A stretch of DNA of 64,000 nucleotides from Neurospora tetraspora (Eukaryota; Ascomycota; Sordariomycetes; Sordariales; Sordariaceae). The DNA lies in NCBI RefSeq assembly GCF_033439725.1, contig NW_026944393.1:496001-560000 (forward strand), given 5' to 3'. How positions within the stretch are numbered: position 1 is the first letter of the stretch; each line of letters begins with the position of its first letter. The notes beneath the pieces are model-generated. The model was not told where the DNA came from, did no database searches, and saw only the letters and a list, made by a program, of their open reading frames with translations. Position numbers and translations under genes: made by a program. Positions 22,520-32,800 of the stretch are shown here, one piece after another.

Positions 22520-23333
22520 TTGTTGTTTGTAACACCGTGATGAAGTGCTTACATAGCTAAAACAAAAGAGTTAGGAAAGAATATGGTGATTGTGGTGATG
22601 CATCGCGATTGCTTTAACGCCTGCGCCGTGCTGTCGCATTATTTTTGATTGGACTGGAAAATAGAATTCGAATCCATTTCAATTGCTTTGTCGGTCTTCT
22701 TTCGGCGGAATCGGCTCGAAAAGGAAGAGATAATGGTGAGTGTCTGCACTGCGGATTTCAGACGGCAAGAGCGGTCGTTGCACCAACTGTGGCAGTCGTC
22801 GCCCACCATTGTTCATCTTCTGCCTGTATTTCTGACTGCCCTGCGGAAATTCCTTCTTTCTCTTCTTCCATTTCAACCTCCAATTCGCACGATCCACTCA
22901 TAGTCATTGCTTTTGTTCGCCTTGTTTTGCTCTGCCATTCTGTTTCGGCCCCCAACATCGACTTCAGTCACCATCTTCTGCATCACCACTCCCGGACATG
23001 ACCGTCTGCGCTTCTAGGCAACCAACAAAACATCCAAGCAATCCCTCGCCCATTCGCGTTCCTTCGCGTCTATCCACCCAATAGCATCATCGAGTGTCTC
23101 CAGTCCGAGATCTCGCATGCGTGGAACATGTGTAAGCAGGGGCACAGTTGCGGCAAAGTGAGCCGACACAAGCGAGGTGTGCATCGTCTTGGCAGGGGAT
23201 TGGACTGATCACAAAGTCAATACGGCGTGTACTTGACAAGGATTCAATAGGACCGTACTGTGCCCTCAAAGGATGAGCGTGGCTTGGACGCCTAGCTTCT
23301 TTCAGCTGAGGCTTGAACTATTGTCAACGCCAT
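22520..23333. other. Intergenic region between tRNA-Pro(AGG) and the MITE
   Basis: No supported gene. Overlapping short frames at 22645-23001 show no motif and no consistent coding bias. The 3' end contains the target site of the adjacent MITE. Confidence 0.45.
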
Positions 23334-23341
23334 TTCAGCAC

Positions 23342-23954
23342 GGGACTTACTCGGCGGGCAGTGTTACTTTTCTCGGCGGGCAGTGTATACTGCCCGTATA
23401 GCAAACCCTACCCTAATATTCCTCCGCGGGCAGTGTCACCGTAATCCCTAATCCTAATGAAACTGAACATAATACGTTTAACTTGGCGATTTGAACGTAC
23501 AGCCACCGTAAGAGCCACTATTTGCAGCATTTTCTACAATTAATAAGAACATACGAGATTAGTAACTCTATCTAGGGCCAACCACTCAACCACTATAATT
23601 CTAGAGGTACTAAAATTAATACAAGCTGTAATGAACAGCCTACCCGAAAGAAACGTACTATAATACGTTCGTTAATACTTTAAGTAGACGGTAGCAAAAA
23701 GCGGGAGGACTATAAAACCTTTAAAGAAGTTAGAAGAGTAAGAGAAAGAGAGGTTAGTTAGGTAAATAGATTAATCTTACTGCTTGGATTAGCATCTTTC
23801 AGCTACCTCTCCTATTGTACATTGGCGAGCAAAAATATTGAAGGTTAAGAATTACTATAACACTGCCCGCGGAGGAATATCAGGGTAGGGTTTGCTATAC
23901 GGGCAGTATACACTGCCCGCCGAGAAAAGTAACACTGCCCGCCGAGTAAGTCCC
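23342..23954. mobile_element. 613-bp MITE, 95-bp TIRs, 8-bp target duplication
   Basis: The terminal inverted repeats are 23342-23436 and 23860-23954: 95 bp each with a single mismatch. Both ends begin GGGACTTACTCGGCGGGCAG. The element is flanked on both sides by TTCAGCAC (23334-23341 and 23955-23962), an exact 8-bp target-site duplication. Each TIR holds three copies of the motif CGGGCAGTGT plus one inverted copy, giving the palindrome CGGGCAGTGTATACTGCCCG, plausibly transposase-binding subrepeats. The 423-bp interior is AT-rich and has no open frame, so the element is non-autonomous. An 8-bp duplication is typical of the hAT superfamily, but such long TIRs are not, so the superfamily is left open. 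Confidence 0.92.
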
Positions 23955-23962
23955 TTCAGCAC

Positions 23963-26128
23963 ACTCGATTCACGATCAGGCGAGTCAGCCCCCAACATGG
24001 TGTTGATGACTTTCCCTTGAACAGCAATTGCTCTCTTATATGCTGATCCAGTCTCAAACCGCTTTTTGCTTGGGGTTTCTCTCTTCCGTTCATTCTTTCC
24101 ACCATCATTGCGCTCACAGCGTTGTCCAGCGAGAACGACGTGAAGCTTCCTCGAGCCACGCAAACCCACTTCACATCTCTTATCATCCAAAACGCCTCAG
24201 CCCGCGGCACAGCTAGCATGCTCATCACAACCAGGCCCAGGAATGGTGATGTTGTGATTCGGCTGCCAAGAAATCCGCCGAACTGTCAACGCCGCCCGGG
24301 CGATCCGGAGGCCCTGAGCTTGCACCCCAGGTCATTTTAGCCCCCAAGGATTTTGGTAGCGTTCTAGAAAGTGCACCCAAGTTTTGGGACAGCTGCTGCT
24401 TTCATTAACGATACTCGGCTTGCTGTAACTTTGAGAGAAAACCTGGGCGCACCCATACCTTTCCTCCACGCACATGGCCATAGTTTTGGGGGGTTAGGGT
24501 CCCTGGCACTCTGTGACAGGCCATGGCACTTGGCATGCAAGAGCCCACTTTTAGCCGTGAAAATTCACCCTTTTAATGTCCGTTTTATTACACTTTATTT
24601 CAGGCTTTGCGTATTGCATCACCACTCCGTATCGTAGTATTGAATTCCTAAGTATATACGCGCGCGCAGTACAAAGTATTCTGTCGCTTTTCGTCTGCTT
24701 CGTAATCTCCCTATTCCTCGTCGTTAGAATAATGGCTCTTGTTTTCCTCCATCTTCGTTTCCGTTGTAGAAGGAGTACTTTAATGAGCTAAAGAGGTTGG
24801 TTCTTGAGTCTTATCAAATCGGACAATGAAATTGTCACGACATCAGAAATCTTGGTGGACTTTGTGGTTTTGGCAGCATTTCGTCAAAAAAGTCGGGAAG
24901 TTCGAAATTACACGCTGAAACGGGTGTATTTTATGACAGCTGACATAGGTGGATATATGGGTGCGTGGAGGAAAGGTATGGGTGCGCCCAGGTTTTCTCA
25001 ACTTTGATCTCGGATAAGTTATGGCCGAGTGTCTTGGCCGTCTTGGAGAGGCCTGAAGACATCCCCACAGCCAAGAACCATCACAAAGACCGCACTTCAA
25101 CAGACTTCTCTCGATATTAAGGCACCCGCAAATATTTTCTCATTCTTTCTAAGCCTTCCATGCAGTGATACTGCATGAGATATCTCCCAATTCCTCGGGC
25201 CCGCCATGTTGTCGTACTGGAAACGCTCCGAACTTTTGCCCACATAGGGCAAGGTGGCAAGGTCTCATTCCATTGCACTCTTCCATCGAACCACTATATC
25301 TTCCGTCGGCGATTTTCGTTTCCCAAGATCCATGGTTGCACCTATGCGGCACAGTAAGTTATGGTAATATCATGAATCCCTTCACGACCTGCGACGGCCT
25401 TGTGTCAGGGCACGGCTAGGCTCCTGGAATAAGCGACCACAGGCCAGCTACGGTCCACTCGGCACGCTAGAACGTATCTACGCAGTGGAAGAACCAGGTA
25501 ACAGTGTAGCATGGGATCATTGTCCTACAGAGCACGGTACCTGCACGCTGTCAACCGTTCACTTGGTGTACGTCTCCCAGTATGAGACTCCCTGTAAGCA
25601 AAAGTTCCAATCCTTGAGCACGATTACCCCAGGCCGCTAGGGCATCTACAATACTGGTGTCATGACGCAGACATCCGGAGGGAGCGAGTAAGGGATCCCT
25701 GAACATTTGTATGTTAAGATGGAAACTCTTGTCCCACGGAGTACGGTTCCTGCGCCTTGTCAACTTCGCTTGTCCGTGCCTTTTATTGTGATCCTTGACC
25801 ACAAAAGTTCCATTAAGTCGGCCTCTCGGCGTAGCAACATCACTTACAAGGCTGAGGCTGAGTTTGTTGCCGCTAGGTAACCTCCGTCCTTGTCTCCGGA
25901 GGTCCGGACACTGATCACCGGCGATGCTATAAGTACGGACCTGTGGAACTGCATCTGTTGGAAAAAAAAAGCATCAAACACTGCTCAAGAGCTTCGAGAA
26001 GCCTCAAGAAGTCAGCAGCACTTCTTCAAGTTCCCTCGAGACTCACTTCACTTCGACACCTTCGAGCAACTCATCCCGAACCTCAGACCCACTTGGACAT
26101 CACATCGCCAACTCCTCACCTAACAACC
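23963..26128. other. Intergenic/accessory region between MITE and second FAD-linked oxidase
   Basis: No gene with recognisable motifs. It contains the inverted repeat 24435-24999. The stretch 25520-25830 shows two similar segments (ACGGTACCTGC and ACGGTTCCTGC, each followed within about 100 nt by AAAAGTTCCA), possibly a worn duplication. The last 200 nt are the leader of the oxidase at 26129; the frame is open upstream of that ATG from 25943 but without coding character. Confidence 0.45.
24435..24999. repeat. 39-bp perfect inverted repeat, about 0.5 kb apart
   Basis: 24435-24473 (GAGAAAACCTGGGCGCACCC, then ATACCTTTCCTCCACGCAC) is the exact reverse complement of 24961-24999. Weaker similarity (ACTCGGC...AACTTT) continues outward on both sides. 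The 487-nt spacer is AT-rich and non-coding. This suggests a small non-autonomous DNA element whose outer ends have decayed, or two inverted copies of a dispersed repeat. No target duplication was found. Confidence 0.75.
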
Positions 26129-27848
26129 ATGCTCTTCTGCACCCGCTCCCTCATCTGGGGCGGCCTCTTGGCCATAGCCGGCCTAACAACCGCCTCCCCA
26201 GTTGCCACTGGCCCCCTCCCCATCGCCATCCGCGACAACACCTCTCCCCCCTCTTCCCTCGAACACCGCGACTACAACACCACCTCCCTCTCCCCCGTCG
26301 TCTCCCTCCCGCCAACCATCCAACAAGACCTAACTACCCTCCTCTCCCCCTCCGCCCTCGTCATCCTCCCCTCCTCCCCTTCCTTCTCCCAATACACCCA
26401 CCGCTGGTCCCTCAACACGCACACCAACTCCCCCTCCTACGCAGTCATCGTCGTCCCAGCCTCCGAGCGCGACGTCTCTCTCACCATCCAATACGCCAAC
26501 GTCCACTCCATCCCTTTCCTCGCCACCACCGGCACCCACGGCACCTGGCAGGGTCTGTCGCAGCTGCAGGGCGGCATGGCCATCTGGACGCGCAACCTGA
26601 CCAAGATGGAGTTCGCTGCTGACGGGCAATCCGCCACTCTCGGTGGCGGGTTACGTGGTGACGACGTTGTCCCCGCCCTTTGGGCTAAGGGGAAACAAAC
26701 CACCACCGGCTCCTGTCGGTGCGTCTCACTGCTAGGGCCGGCGCTGGGCGGTGGACACGGTTGGTTGCAAGGGCAGTATGGATTGGGAGCTGATCAGATC
26801 TTGTCTGCGCGGGTGGTGTTGGCGAACGGCACGGCGGTGAAGGCGTCGAACACGGAAAACAGTGATTTGTTTTGGGCGTTGAGAGGGGCCGGACATAACT
26901 TTGGGGTGGTCACGGAGGTGGAGTATAAGTTGTATGATGCGGTGAGGCCGGAGTGGACGTATCAGAGTTATACGTTTACGCAGGACAGGCTGGAGGAGGT
27001 GTACAGGGTGCATAATGAGGCGATGAGGAACCAGAGCGTGTTTGTGGTTTATTGGAGTCTTTGGAGGTGGGCGCCTGAGGTTGATCCTGTTCATGTGAGT
27101 CTTTTTTTTCTCTTCCCCTTCCCCCCTTTCCCCCCCACTTCCCTTACTTGCTTGACTAGGTAGGACATCACTAACACCAGGGACAAAACAAAAACAGCCC
27201 ATCCTAGTCTCAACAGTCTACTACAACGGCCCCCCCTCCGAAGCTGCCTCCTACTTCGCCCCCTTCGCCGCCCTCTCCCCCCTCGACACCACCCCCGTCC
27301 TAACAACCGACTACCCCGGCCTCGCCGCCGCCGCCCAATTCCGCGTCACAGACTGGGCCTGCCAGCCCAAAGGCGGCGCCACCGTCTACGGCATGGACGT
27401 CGACACCTACGACGTCAGAGCCCTCCGGCAATCCTACAACGCTTTTAGGGATATGATCCGCACCGAACCGGCCCTCTCCCTCTCCATGGCCTACCTAGAG
27501 GGTTACGCCCTCCAAGCGGTGCAAGCAGTCCCCTACGAGAGCACCGCGTTTGCGCTGCGCGACCGTAAACTGCTGTATGGGTTCCTGGTGACGTATGAGG
27601 ACAACACCACCGCGACGAGGAACAAGACGCTGGATGCACAGGCGCAGAAGTGGGGAGAGAAGATTAGGGATGCGGCGTATGGGGAGAAGGTCAAGCAGAA
27701 GAGCGTTTATGTGAATTATGCTAAGGGGAGTGAAAGTCTGCAGGCTATGTATGGGTATGAAGGGTGGAGGCAGGAGAGGTTGAAGATGCTGAAGAGGAAG
27801 TATGATCCGAAGGGAAGATTTAGTTTTTATGCGCCTATTAAGGCTTGA
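26129..27848 (+). CDS. Secreted FAD-linked oxidase, possible bicovalent flavin type
   Basis: Two exons, 26129-27094 and 27198-27848, encode 538 aa; the 103-nt intron (GTGAGT...AAACAG) is phase 0. ATG 26129 begins a signal peptide (LIWGGLLAIAGLTTASP). The PCMH domain shows FLATTGTHGTWQGL, placing the attachment His in a variant TGTHG instead of SGGHG, and LGGGHGWLQGQYGLGADQIL. A Cys in TTTGSCRCVSLLGPALGGGHG lies where bicovalent oxidases (GOOX/BBE type) carry the 6-S-cysteinyl bond, so both covalent links look possible. The BBE-type end is complete (MYGYEGWRQERLKMLKRKYD, then PKGRFSFYAPIKA), with the NY-like pair in VYVNYAKG. The likely role is extracellular oxidation of an unknown alcohol or sugar. 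It is only distantly similar to the oxidase at 18725-20482, so not a recent duplicate. Confidence 0.88.
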
Positions 27849-28220
27849 GGGGGGTTGGGAGCGGGTTCATTGGGATGTGGGAATAGGGAAGGGGGTTGTG
27901 TTGGGAAGAGTTTGAGAGGCGGGTTGGTGTTGGGGTGGAAAGAGGACGGTTGAAGGTTTAAGACAAGGAAGAGTTGGATGTGAGACAGGGAATGGTAGAG
28001 GAGAGCAATCGGGATATTTTGATAGATTGGGTTATATATAGACTGGGACTAGATGTATTAGATCTGATACAGATATTGACTTACACTTGTTTGATCACCT
28101 TTGCGGGCATGAGTCATCCGGCCTGATCCCATTGTTGCCCGGGTTGATATTTCGATCCTGCACCAGCAGCACCAAGCATGCAGCACGCATAAAAGCAAAA
28201 AGAAAAAAGACAAAATGAAA
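27849..28220. other. 3' flank of FAD-linked oxidase
   Basis: G-rich then AT-richer sequence with no gene; it should include the oxidase poly(A) site and the downstream flank of the minus-strand tRNA. Confidence 0.5.
28203..28214 (-). terminator. Pol III terminator of tRNA-Pro(CGG)
   Basis: Minus-strand reading after the tRNA gives TTTCATTTTGTCTTTTTT; the T6 run at 28208-28203 is the first strong oligo-T stop. Confidence 0.7.
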
Positions 28221-28330
28221 GGCCTCAACTGGGATTCGAACCCAGGACCTCGCACATTGGTATTGCTTGTGTACAAGCAAGGAGCAGTTGTCCACCCGAA
28301 GCGCAAATCATACCACGAGACCATTGAGGC
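28221..28330 (-). tRNA. tRNA-Pro, anticodon CGG, with 38-nt intron
   Basis: The reverse complement gives acceptor GCCTCAA/TTGAGGC, D-arm ATGGTCTCGTGGTAT, anticodon stem TGCGC/GTGCG (with G-T pairs), variable loop AGGTC and T-arm CTGGGTTCGAATCCCAG. The loop starts TTCGGG, so the anticodon is CGG (Pro). The intron (about 38 nt) follows position 37 and contains its own hairpin (TTGCTTGT/ACAAGCAA). The sequence is clearly different from the AGG isodecoder at 22430, so the two are not recent copies. Confidence 0.9.
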
Positions 28331-28611
28331 ATTGGTTTGTTGTTGCTAGCTTGTTCTTGCCAACCACTTTATGAAGGACGACAATTGCGTACCTACACAC
28401 AGTAGAGGTATGCTTTGCAGCGCGGCTAGAACCTTCGGCATCTGCCTTTCTGCGTTCATTGCCATATACTTCCACACTTCCTCTGTAACACTCCCAGTCT
28501 ACCTACACTGTCCCGATTCAGACCGATATCACCGTCGTCTTTGTCGCTGCAAAAGTCATGCTGAAAGCTGTATGCCACGCCTGTCAGGCCATATCAACGT
28601 GCAATACGTAA

Positions 28612-29465
28612 ATGATAAGTGGTAGTAGTGCATCGGAATATGGATGTTGCGCCGAGCTCAAAAAACCACAACAAGAACTGTATCTTGCCCCGGCTTGGCC
28701 GATTCGCGAGAGGATCTCTGATAGGTTGAAGTATGTGCCTTGTAGTAGGGAATTTGCCAGGTTTGGGAGGCTGCCGAGGAGTAGTAGTGATTTGTTGACT
28801 CGGTTGTTTTCCCCCACGAGAAACGAGGAGCAACAAGAAGAGCAAGAGAGCTGCTATATCATCTTCTTTTCCTACCGGTAGATTAACAAAGATCCCGGGA
28901 TGTGGAAATTATCCGACGATAAGTATAATACCTAATACAAAAGGATGTTGGATGCTACACAGCTATTTCTGGAGAGACATCCGGAGGTGGAGGAGAGGAA
29001 TAGGTTGTGCATTTGGATGGTGAGTACCTTATCTCGTTCCCCTTTTCCACGGCCAACAAAGTTGAGATTACCTAAGGACTAATAAGAAGTCGGTAGGACT
29101 TTGCCTGCGTAGACCCAAGACAATCCCGCCTCAGGCGTCGCCGCGCTGCCAATGATCCTAGCCCAATGCGACGCAAGTCATCAGTCTGGTAGGTGACGAG
29201 TACCACGAGAGGGCATGGTGCTCAGTCGAGGCGTTGATGATTCAGACACTGGAAAAAGGCGTATGATGTGCATTTGTGGTATGAGCACGTTGCAGCGGAC
29301 GACGACGACGAAAGAGTTGGGGGCCTGGCCGGAAATGGATATTGCGCAAAACCCGGACGGACGGACCGGGACATCAACTTGAACTTGGCGGAGAAAAAGT
29401 TGAGCTTGGAGGTTGATCGACCGAGGGTGATGTTTCTGGAGAGACAGAGTCGACTTTTGGGGTGA
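28612..29465 (+). pseudogene. Decayed fungal TIR-like family gene
   Basis: A recognisable coding region with multiple lesions. The open part at 28612-28881 ends in CYIIFFSYR, then TAG replaces an expected Trp codon. The frame continues INKDPGMWK and meets TAA replacing Gln (near 28935). It then runs through LFLERHPEVEERNRLCIWM to a GTGAGT donor at about 29020. After an acceptor near 29097 the reading DFACVD shifts frame near 29113, again near 29178 (after AQCDA) and again near 29252 (after MIQTLEK). It ends in AEKKLSLEVDRPRVMFLERQ then SRLLG stop. The FFSYR opening and the RAWCSVE motif resemble the SYR and W-C-x-x-E features of TIR domains; the family call is from memory of similar fungal proteins. 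Both nonsense changes are C-to-T type transitions. Sequencing error could explain the shifts, but not easily together with the stops. Confidence 0.7.
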
Positions 29466-29883
29466 TGAAAGCTGTAGTTATTGCTGCGGATGGACATTGA
29501 AGGGCAGTTTTAGTGTCGTCGACTGCTGGGAAGAAGGACTGGATCTGGAAGTCAATGTTAGCGCCGGGATGCTTCATGGGAGAATCGGAGGCCCAACTAG
29601 ACGACAGCACCACCACACCTGGACCCGGGACCATCAGCCCTGTGTAAAAACACCTCCAATACACTATCTCCCTACCATAATACCAAGTCGCTACCTCTCT
29701 ACCTAGGTACGATCCAGTATTCACGAACCATGGACTCCCGAAAGAATAAAACCACAAACACCAAACACCACGCTAACCAGTTTCCCACAAGTGTTGAGTG
29801 TTGTGGGTACCTTAGGTTTTCTCTCTTCCCACAAACTTGATGCCCTCTCCAGTCCCCCATTGACTTCTCTGTCTTCTGTTTCT
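29466..29883. other. Convergent intergenic region
   Basis: Lies between the TIR-like pseudogene (+) and the helicase (-). No gene or repeat is recognised apart from short CT-rich tracts. Confidence 0.5.
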
Positions 29884-32800
29884 CTAAAACTCATCCACAT
29901 CGCTACACTCCCCTGTTCTACTGGCACTGGCACTGGTGACATCTGATGTAAAGGTATTCCCACCATGCCGGTAGTGACTACCTCTACCACCGTGAGGATT
30001 AGAAAGAAGGATGTCTGTTTCCCACTTGGTCAATTCGCCCCGCCAGCCCTCTCCATTTTGGGTCTGACTCCTCTGGGGAGATCCAGACAGCGGGTTGCTA
30101 TCAGCGATGCAACCATTGCGTTCACAGAAGGCGATGATTTGTGCCCATTCCGTTCCCTCCTCTCCTCTCGTTCCCTGAGTCGAAGAAGTTCCCTTCTCTT
30201 TCTTTGCCTTCTTTTTACCACCCTCCTCCTCCTCACCACCGGTATCCTCCTCCCCTCTCGACTCGTCATCGTCATCGTCGTCCTCTTCCTCGTCAGAGTC
30301 CTCCTCCTCCTTCTCCGCATCCCCCATCATAACCTCCCTACTCCCCAACACAATCAACCCAAACTTGGCCCTCGTCAACGCCACATTGAGTTTATTCCTT
30401 ATCCCCCCTCCCACCCGTTCTTGCTCCCCTTTCCCACCTCTTTTAACACCGCCCGGCAAAACCCCCCACCCCAACCCCCTATCCCTCTCCACAAACCTTT
30501 TTCTAGATCTCGTCACACACAAAATAACAACCCCATGCTCCAACCCCTGAAACGCCTCCGTAGGCCCCACATTAACCTCCCACATCATCCCGTACTGCTC
30601 ACCCCTTATCAAGCTTCTGATCAGCCTCACCTGCGCTTTGAACGGGCTCATGATGCAGATCTCTCTCTGCTTGACTAATCCCGAGCGGAAGAGGGATAAG
30701 GCGTATTGACAGGCTAGATGGGCCTCGCCGACGTTGAACCAGCCCCCTGTTGTCGCTGTTGAGGAGGGAGAGTCAGGGCTGGGAGCTTCGAGGTCGTCGG
30801 GGGAGGGATTGTCGTGAAATAAAATAGGCCAGCGACGGCCGCGCCAGCCTGACCAGGATGATAGACGGTTTCGCTCGTGGGTGTCGGCTTCGGCGACTAG
30901 GGTGTCGAAGTAGAAGAGCTTGGAAGGCATGGCGAGGATGGCGGGGTGGGAGCGGTAGTTCCTGATCAGATTGGTGAAGGGCGGGCGGAGAATGGGGAGG
31001 AGGTCGGGATGGAGTTGGTATTGTTGTTTGGGCGGTTGAGCGTCTTTGGCGAGGCGGCGGGCGAGGGGGTGGTTGGCGTAGACGGGGCGCTTGAAGAGGC
31101 GAGCGAAGAGGGATTGTTGGAGGGGAGTGGAGGGGCAGGAGGTGCGTGGGTTGAGTTGTTGTTCGTCGCCGGCCATGATTACTAGTGGGGTGAAGAGCGG
31201 CTCGGGACCTTTGAGAGGGGGGGAGACGACGTGAAGGGGGGTTAAAGCCTCGGGCTCCATGGCTTGAGCGGCTTCGTCGATTAGGAGGGCGCCCCAGTGT
31301 AGACGGGCTTTGGTTGGAGGTGGTAAGGTGGGGTGGATTTGTTGATGCAAGGTGGATGAGACGGTGTAGAGGTCCGAGTTGGTTAGACGCGCGTACATGA
31401 GCATGGAGGCGTCCCGGCAGGAGGTGACGATGATGCGGTAGGACATGAGTTGGGCAAAAGGGGGCAGAGCAAAGACGTCGTTTTGCATGTAGCAGTAGGG
31501 GAGGAGGGTGGTTAGGACCTCTCGCGAGTCGCGGGTTGGTCGGTTGAGACGGAGAAGCTCGTTGCGGTTCATGGACTTGGAGAGACGATCGGCCAAGGTG
31601 TCGGATGCTGGTTCCGATGGGGCGCAGACGAGGATATGAGATACATCGGGGACGTTGCGGACGAGCTGGAGGGCGATTTCGATCATGGTCTTGGTTTTGC
31701 CTGTTCCCGGAGGACCGGAGATGAGATAAGGCATGGTGCCGTAGTTCTGGCAAATGACAGAGTCGACCGCTATACGCTGCTCGTAGTTCAAGGATTCGTC
31801 GAACCGCGAACCGTTGTAGTGTTCCAACCAGTTGACCATGTTGGTCTGGGAACTGCAGTCTGCTTCCGTGGGGAACAACATGGACTGTTTCCAGTAGACA
31901 TTTGTTGTGGACAACGCATCCGGGTTGGGTCTCTTGGAGCCGTTTCGAGTGACCTCGTCGATGAAAGAATCCAGCGCATCAAAGTCATTTTTAAGGAAAT
32001 GTTCTGCCAGATCCAGCGACTCCGTAACATGGGGGAGCACGTCAATCATGGGCGTGTACCGGACCATTGGCACGAAGAAGACAATGTTGAACTTGACAAG
32101 AAACTCTGTCGGCCAAGGCGGTATCATGGTAGGAGTAACGACTTCAGCGGTGTGATAGGTGATTCCGCCTACCCGTAAGACGAGGGTCTCGGTTGCTCTG
32201 ACCACTGCCGAAACGCGGGCGTTGTAGATGTATCCGGTCCAAGGAAAAAGGTTGGATTCCAAGTGGCCGCCGTAGTCGAATCGTAACTGGCGGAGCTGCA
32301 CCTCGTCGTCCACTTCGACATTGGGGGTGTTTTCCCGAAGTCCTGGGACTGTGATGGTTACAGTCGGTTCGTTTGGATCATTGAACTTTAGTATTCCTGT
32401 GTGGCCGTATAGGGAATAAGAAGCGTTCTCCTTCCTTTGGTAACCAAGCTCGACCTCGATCAAGGAACGAAAGTATTTCGCGTAGCATTGTGGTGAAAGA
32501 TTTTGGAGAGAGGGATTGTCGGCGAACTTTGGCCGAGGAAGGGCGGGTAAAAGACTTGTGGGCAAAATCCCAGAGATGTACTGGAGGTAGTCGATAAGTG
32601 TCTTTGGGAAGGTGTCGACGGCAGTGCCGGCGTACTCGTTGATCTGCTTCAGGGCTGCGGGCACGAAGGGGGGTGCGTAAACGTCGAAGCCCCGAGCGTA
32701 CTGTTCATCGGCATCAAAAGCTGGAGGGGTGTCGCCGGGTGGTGGGGGGACCCAAAGGACTTCTGCGAGCTTTGCTTTTGCTTTGGCTGACTTTTTGGGG

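Noticed and set aside
23087-24228. Gene split by the MITE at 23342
   Set aside because: Removing the element and one duplication copy leaves a stop in the minus frame ending at 23956; no longer reading frame appears.
30773-31753. 326-codon frame overlapping the helicase
   Set aside because: Same strand, different frame, Pro/His/Arg-rich; the helicase frame carries all SF1 motifs.
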